This document shows, in pieces, positions 39,761 to 43,661 of a stretch of 43,661 nucleotides of DNA; position 1 is the stretch's first letter, and each line of letters opens with the position of its first letter. A program made the translations under genes and the position numbers. The stretch comes from Streptomyces sp. 8L (lineage in GTDB: Bacteria; Actinomycetota; Actinomycetes; Streptomycetales; Streptomycetaceae): assembly GCF_020176795.1 (NCBI RefSeq), contig NZ_JAIUKE010000007.1:1-43661 (forward strand), in the 5' to 3' direction. The notes under the pieces are model-generated. The model made no database searches. It saw only the letters and a program-made list of their open reading frames with translations, and was not told the DNA's origin.

Positions 39761-41554
39761 GTGTCCGTCATTCCCACGCGCCGTTCCGTCCTTCGCGGGG
39801 CGACCGCCGCTGCCGCGATACCGCTGGCCGGCGGCATCGCCACCACCTCGGCCTTCGCCTCGCCGCCCGCGCGCAGACCCGTCGATCTGGGCTCGAACGT
39901 CCTTGTCTTCGACCCGTCCATGGGCGATGCCGCGATCCAGGCCCGGGTCGACGCCGTGTTCGCCGCCCAGGCGTCCAATCAGTTCGGCACCGAGCGGTAC
40001 GCCCTGGCCTTCAAGCCGGGGACCTACCACGTCGACGTCAACGTCGGGTTCTACACCCACGTCCTGGGACTCGGCGAGAGCCCTTCGGACGTCGTGATCA
40101 ACGGGCATGTCACCGTCGACGCCCAGTGGTTCGACGGCAACGGCACCCAGGACTTCTGGCGGTCCGCCGAGAACCTGACCATCGTGCCGCCGGACGGCCT
40201 TGAGCGCTGGGCGGTCGCCCAGGCCGGCCCGCTGCGCCGCGTCCACGTCAAGGGCGACATGAACCTGATGCCGAGCCCGCCCGGCAACGGGTGGTCCAGC
40301 GGCGGCTACCTGGCCGACAGCGTGGTGGACGGCCAGGTGGACTCGGGCTCGCAGCAGCAGTGGCTGTCACGCAACGACACCATCGGCAGCTGGACCAGCT
40401 CCAACTGGAACATGGTCTTCGTCGGTGTCGAGGGCGCCCCCGCCACGTCCTTCCCCACCCCGCCGTACACCACCGTCGACCGCACCCCGGCCGTCCGCGA
40501 GAAGCCGTTCCTGACCGTCGACCGCCACGGCGACTACCAGGTGTTCGTGCCCGCGCTGCGCCGCAACAGCACCGGAACCTCCTGGGCCCACGGACCGGCC
40601 GCCGGCCGCAGCGTCCCGCTGTCCGACTTCCACGTGGCACGGCCCGGCGACTCCGCCGCCACCATCAACCTGGCACTCGCCCTCGGCAAGCACCTCCTGT
40701 TCACGCCCGGTGTCTACCCGCTGTCAGCCCCTCTGCTGGTGCTCCGGCCCGGCACCGTCGTCCTCGGCCTGGGCCTGGCCACCCTCCAGGCCGTCCACGG
40801 CAACTCGCTCATCGAGGTCGCCGACGTGGACGACGTCTCCGTCGCCGGCCTGATCCTCGAGGCCGCCTCGCCCAGGTCGCCCGTCCTGCTCCGGGTCGGC
40901 GACAGGTTCAGCAGGAGGAACCACGCCGCGCGGCCCACCGCGCTCTTCGACGTCTTCCCCCGCATCGGCGGCGCCGTCGCGGGCGGCACCGACGTCAGCA
41001 TCCAGATCGACAGCGACGACGTGATCGTCGACCACGTCTGGGCCTGGCGTGCCGACCACGGCCTCGACGGCACGGTGGGCTGGTCGGTCAACCCGGCCGG
41101 CACCGGCTTCCTCGTCAACGGCGACCGGGTCACCGCCTACGGCCTGTTCGTCGAGCACCATCAGAAGTACGAGGTGCTCTGGAACGGCAACCACGGCCGC
41201 ACCTACTTCTTCCAGAACGAGCACCCCTACGACGTCCCGACGCAGTCCGCCTGGAAGCACGGCGACACCAACGGCTACGCTGCCTACAAGGTCGGCGACC
41301 ACGTCTCCGAGCACCACGCCTGGGGCCTGGGCAGCTACTGCTTCTTCAACCTCGACGCCGACATCTACACCGATCGGGCCTACGAGGTCCCCGACACCCC
41401 CGGCGTCGTCTTCACCTCGCTGATGACCGTCTGCCTCAACGACGCGGGCGGCGGCGGCATCCTGCACTGCGTCAACAACACCGGTGACCCCGTGCAGAAC
41501 GGCTTCGGCACGTTCAACATGAAGAGCTACACGAACGGCGTCGCAAGCGTCTGA
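39761..41554 (+). CDS. Tat-exported right-handed beta-helix protein (GH55/lyase-like)
   Basis: The 597-residue secreted protein has a Tat signal peptide (TRRSVLRG, then a hydrophobic run ending TTSAFA at about residue 33). The mature protein has the look of a right-handed beta-helix: FDPSMGDAAIQARVDAVFAA, FKPGTYHVDVNVGFYTHVLGLG, FTPGVYPLSAPLLV, and VSVAGLILEAAS. Proteins of this type are often annotated as adenylyl-cyclase or coagulation-factor-like by error and probably act as polysaccharide hydrolases or lyases. It starts at GTG 39761 with AGGGAGAG upstream. A LacI-type operator in the promoter supports a sugar-linked role. Confidence 0.85.
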   Translation: MSVIPTRRSVLRGATAAAAIPLAGGIATTSAFASPPARRPVDLGSNVLVFDPSMGDAAIQARVDAVFAAQASNQFGTERYALAFKPGTYHVDVNVGFYTHVLGLGESPSDVVINGHVTVDAQWFDGNGTQDFWRSAENLTIVPPDGLERWAVAQAGPLRRVHVKGDMNLMPSPPGNGWSSGGYLADSVVDGQVDSGSQQQWLSRNDTIGSWTSSNWNMVFVGVEGAPATSFPTPPYTTVDRTPAVREKPFLTVDRHGDYQVFVPALRRNSTGTSWAHGPAAGRSVPLSDFHVARPGDSAATINLALALGKHLLFTPGVYPLSAPLLVLRPGTVVLGLGLATLQAVHGNSLIEVADVDDVSVAGLILEAASPRSPVLLRVGDRFSRRNHAARPTALFDVFPRIGGAVAGGTDVSIQIDSDDVIVDHVWAWRADHGLDGTVGWSVNPAGTGFLVNGDRVTAYGLFVEHHQKYEVLWNGNHGRTYFFQNEHPYDVPTQSAWKHGDTNGYAAYKVGDHVSEHHAWGLGSYCFFNLDADIYTDRAYEVPDTPGVVFTSLMTVCLNDAGGGGILHCVNNTGDPVQNGFGTFNMKSYTNGVASV

Positions 41555-41876
41555 CGGACAGCGGCCGTTACGTTGTCGGGCGCGGTCCGGTGCGAGCGGC
41601 TGCCCACACGGCTCCTTCACCGGCCGCGACGACACCAACGGCGCCGGCGATACCGGCGACCCCAACGACACCGACGACCCCAACGACACCGACCACACTG
41701 ACCACGCGGACACCGACGGCACGCCGGGCTCCCGCGCACGGTGGAATCCATCGAGCGCGGCCCCGGCCGTGCCCGCTCTCGTCGCCGACCGCCACCGGTC
41801 CGCCGCCTCCTGCGGAGGGCCGCCCGACGCGACGTCAAGTCGGACCGTCGGCCGCGTGCAACGGCGACGGGTGTGA
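41553..41876 (+). other. Start-less open frame with acidic Asp-Thr-Asn repeats
   Basis: The frame reads SFTGRDDTNGAGDTGDPNDT and further D/T/N/H-rich units, with two perfect 18-base copies of GACCCCAACGACACCGAC (41658-41675, 41676-41693). Nearly all third codon positions are C, a Streptomyces coding pattern that the other frames lack, and the sequence resembles calcium-binding acidic repeats. No start codon is near; the frame runs back into the beta-helix gene in another phase and stops at 41874-41876. It may be a gene remnant. The rest of the 579-base gap shows nothing. Confidence 0.3.
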
Positions 41877-42133
41877 GCGGAGTCCGGGCGACGCGGGCGA
41901 CCCGCGTGACACCGGCCGGGGCCGTAACCGGAGCGGCCCGCGACGCCTCCCGCCCCGGCCGCCGCACCCGCGCGCCCGGGCCGGGACGCACCGGTCAGGA
42001 TCTCCGTGTACCGGGACGCGTACGGCAGTTGACGGGCAGGCGGACTCGACAAGAGGAGCACAACAGGGGTATTCCCCTGCCTTCCCCGTGCGATCATCAT
42101 GGCCACACCGCTGTTGCACGACGGGGGGGAACC

Positions 42134-43504
42134 ATGGACGAGCCGAGCTCAACGGTCTGCGCGGTGGCCGGTGTGTGGAGTGACATCCCTGGCCTGCTGT
42201 GCCCGGAGGAACGTGCGTCCTTCGAATCCGCCGTCGTCATCGCCCTGCGCGCCGTCGAAGGCGCGGAATCCGCCGAGGCCGGGCGGCGCGCCGCGGCCGG
42301 TCTGGCGTCGCTCTTCACGCGTAGGCCCGAGGTGGCGGACCGGTTCCTGGCAGAGCTGGCCGAGCTCGCGGCCGAGGACGAGGGCGGTTTCTCCGACGAC
42401 GAGGCCGGGCCCGTCGTGCCGGGCGGCGTCCCGTACCTGCGCTCTCTGATCCTGACGGTCCTGTACGCCACGGACCGTGCCGCGGGGCGCGGGGCCGGGA
42501 CCCCGCGGAACGCCGGGAGCGCGCAGACCGGTGTCAGCACCACCGGCGGGCGGCCGGGTTCTGCCTTCGGCGGGCGGCGTGGGCCTCTGGTGTTCGGAGC
42601 GGCCCGGGTCGGCGTGCCCGACGATCACCGGATGGGCGTACTGGAGAAGCCCGCCCGCTGGTCCCTGCGCTTCCGGGCAAGGCCGGCGAGGGACGTCCTG
42701 GTCGGCGACGTCACGGCACTGTCGCGGGAGGCCTTCGTCGAGCGGGCCCGCACCTGGGCGGGGACGGGCGCGGAGAGGGAGGCCGCGGGCGCCAAGGACG
42801 TGCTCGTCTTCGTGCACGGCTACCACGTGGGTTTCGAAGACGCCCTCACCCGCACCGCGCAGATCGTCTACGACCTCCAGTTCCCCGGCCTCGCGGTCCT
42901 CTACAGCTGGCCGTCGAGGGGCAGTGTGCTCAGCTACACGCACGACGAGAACAACGCGCGCTGGACCGTCCCGCACTTCCGGGAGTTCCTGCGCGTGGTC
43001 CGCGCGGCGGCGGGCACCGGCCAGGTGCACATCGTGGCCCACAGCATGGGGTGCCGGGTGGTGGCCGACGCCCTCGCGGACCCCGGACACGAACCGGGAC
43101 CCGCACCGGAAGCGCCGCTCGGACAAGTGGTCTTCGCCGCTCCCGACATCGACGCCGAGGTCTTCCGCGACCTTGCCCCTGCGTTCGTGCCGAGGGCCCG
43201 GGGCTGCACGCTCTACGCCTCCTCCAACGACAAGGCCCTGGCCCTGTCCCGGCGGCTCGCCGGCTATCCACGGGCCGGCCAGTCCGGGAGCGGCATGCTC
43301 CTGGTGGACGGCGTGGACACCGTCGATGCCTCCGACCTGGACACCGGCCTGTCGGGCCACTCGTACATCGGGGACAACTCCTCGATCCTCTCCGACCTGT
43401 ACGCGCTCGTCCGGCACGGGCACCCTCCGGCAGAACGCTTCGGCCTGAACGCGGTCACCCGCGCGGGCTCGGTCTACTGGAGGTTCCCGGCCCGCCGGGG
43501 CTGA
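42134..43504 (+). CDS. Alpha/beta hydrolase, DUF900-like
   Basis: The 456-residue protein has an N-terminal helical region (about 1-120) of unknown type and a DUF900-like esterase/lipase domain. Domain hallmarks are DVLVFVHGYHVGFEDALTRT (oxyanion strand and loop), LAVLYSWPSRG, VHIVAHSMGCRVV (nucleophile Ser), VFAAPDIDAEVF (acid) and a late His in LSGHSYIGD. The usual substrate is unknown. No signal peptide is seen. ATG 42134 is preceded by GGGGGGA. The frame extends further upstream but without a good ribosome site. Confidence 0.82.
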   Translation: MDEPSSTVCAVAGVWSDIPGLLCPEERASFESAVVIALRAVEGAESAEAGRRAAAGLASLFTRRPEVADRFLAELAELAAEDEGGFSDDEAGPVVPGGVPYLRSLILTVLYATDRAAGRGAGTPRNAGSAQTGVSTTGGRPGSAFGGRRGPLVFGAARVGVPDDHRMGVLEKPARWSLRFRARPARDVLVGDVTALSREAFVERARTWAGTGAEREAAGAKDVLVFVHGYHVGFEDALTRTAQIVYDLQFPGLAVLYSWPSRGSVLSYTHDENNARWTVPHFREFLRVVRAAAGTGQVHIVAHSMGCRVVADALADPGHEPGPAPEAPLGQVVFAAPDIDAEVFRDLAPAFVPRARGCTLYASSNDKALALSRRLAGYPRAGQSGSGMLLVDGVDTVDASDLDTGLSGHSYIGDNSSILSDLYALVRHGHPPAERFGLNAVTRAGSVYWRFPARRG

Positions 43505-43524
43505 GAGGGCCCGGCGGCCCGGCT

Positions 43525-43587
43525 GCCGCGGGGCGGGGGGGGGGGCCCCCCCCCCGGCGCCGGGGGGGGGGGCGCGGGCCGCCGCCC
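43525..43587. other. G/C-only tract, probable artefact
   Basis: Sixty-three bases contain only G and C in long runs, immediately after the hydrolase stop. As with 3875-4025, linkage across it is uncertain. Confidence 0.6.
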
Positions 43588-43661
43588 TGGACGACGTTCT
43601 CGTCCTGGACGAGGAGGCGGCCGCGCTCGTCCTCGGGCTCCAGGACCGCGAGACCCGGGAC
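43581..43661 (+). CDS. Fragment of a gene cut by the window end
   Basis: A frame with strong GC third-position bias (AALDDVLVLDEEAAALVLGL and on) reads to the end of the window. It is too short to name. The start lies in or before the G/C tract. Confidence 0.3.

Noticed and set aside
41590-42183. Pro/Thr-rich plus-strand frame (TPTTPT repeats)
   Set aside because: Its third codon positions are mixed and contain many A, unlike Streptomyces genes. The acidic frame in another phase fits codon use better.
1-43661. Transposases, integrases, tRNA genes or attachment sites
   Set aside because: None could be recognised on either strand, so no mobile element boundary is claimed.

Overview
The window is from a high-GC actinomycete, almost certainly a Streptomyces or close relative. 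Codons end almost always in G or C, GTG starts are common, four-base ATGA/GTGA gene overlaps are frequent, and there are DmdR/IdeR-type iron boxes, an ECF sigma unit and many TetR-family regulators. No rRNA, tRNA, CRISPR array or transposase was recognised. Stretches made only of G and C (81-147, 3875-4025, 43525-43587) look like sequencing or assembly artefacts, so linkage across them is less secure than elsewhere.

Region 1 (1 to about 22,000) is a metallophore (siderophore) gene cluster. It holds an NRPS with the order carrier-heterocyclisation-adenylation-carrier, with a cysteine-like specificity code, and an MbtI/Irp9-type salicylate synthase. Together these suggest a salicyl-thiazoline unit as in pyochelin or yersiniabactin. 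Transport genes are an Opp/Nik-type ABC system (ATPase, two permeases, lipoprotein), an MFS exporter and an IrtAB/YbtPQ-like heterodimeric ABC transporter. Next come a B3/4-domain protein, an SznF-like cupin enzyme, a YqcI/YcgG-family protein and a flavin reductase. Iron boxes lie upstream of the salicylate synthase, the heterodimeric ABC pair (with the B3/4 gene on the other side) and the SznF-like gene, so the N-N chemistry genes appear to be iron-controlled with the siderophore genes. The SznF-like protein keeps the cupin histidines, but its diiron domain seems to have lost key ligands. The neighbouring YqcI/YcgG protein could supply N-hydroxylation. My main inference is that this cluster makes a salicyl-thiazoline metallophore carrying a graminine-like diazeniumdiolate (N-nitroso-N-hydroxy) ligand, a combination I do not recognise.

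Region 2 (22,400-29,070) is accessory metabolism: a TetR regulator divergent from two alpha/beta hydrolases; a siderophore-interacting (ferric reductase) protein paired with a TetR and divergent from a DHA2 drug exporter, with an array of operator half-sites between them; and a SAM methyltransferase.

Region 3 (29,590-35,420) starts with a metQNI methionine-type ABC operon preceded by a short Cys-containing leader peptide that may be leaderless. It is followed by a secreted DUF3152-like metalloprotease and a SigE-family ECF sigma factor with a membrane partner. The sigma promoter and 5' end are duplicated upstream of the protease, with a nonsense mutation in the copy.

Region 4 (35,420-43,661) holds a TetR/FAD monooxygenase/SGNH hydrolase operon, a Tat-exported beta-helix protein with a LacI-type operator, a DUF900-like hydrolase, several decayed tandem repeats, and a truncated gene at the edge.
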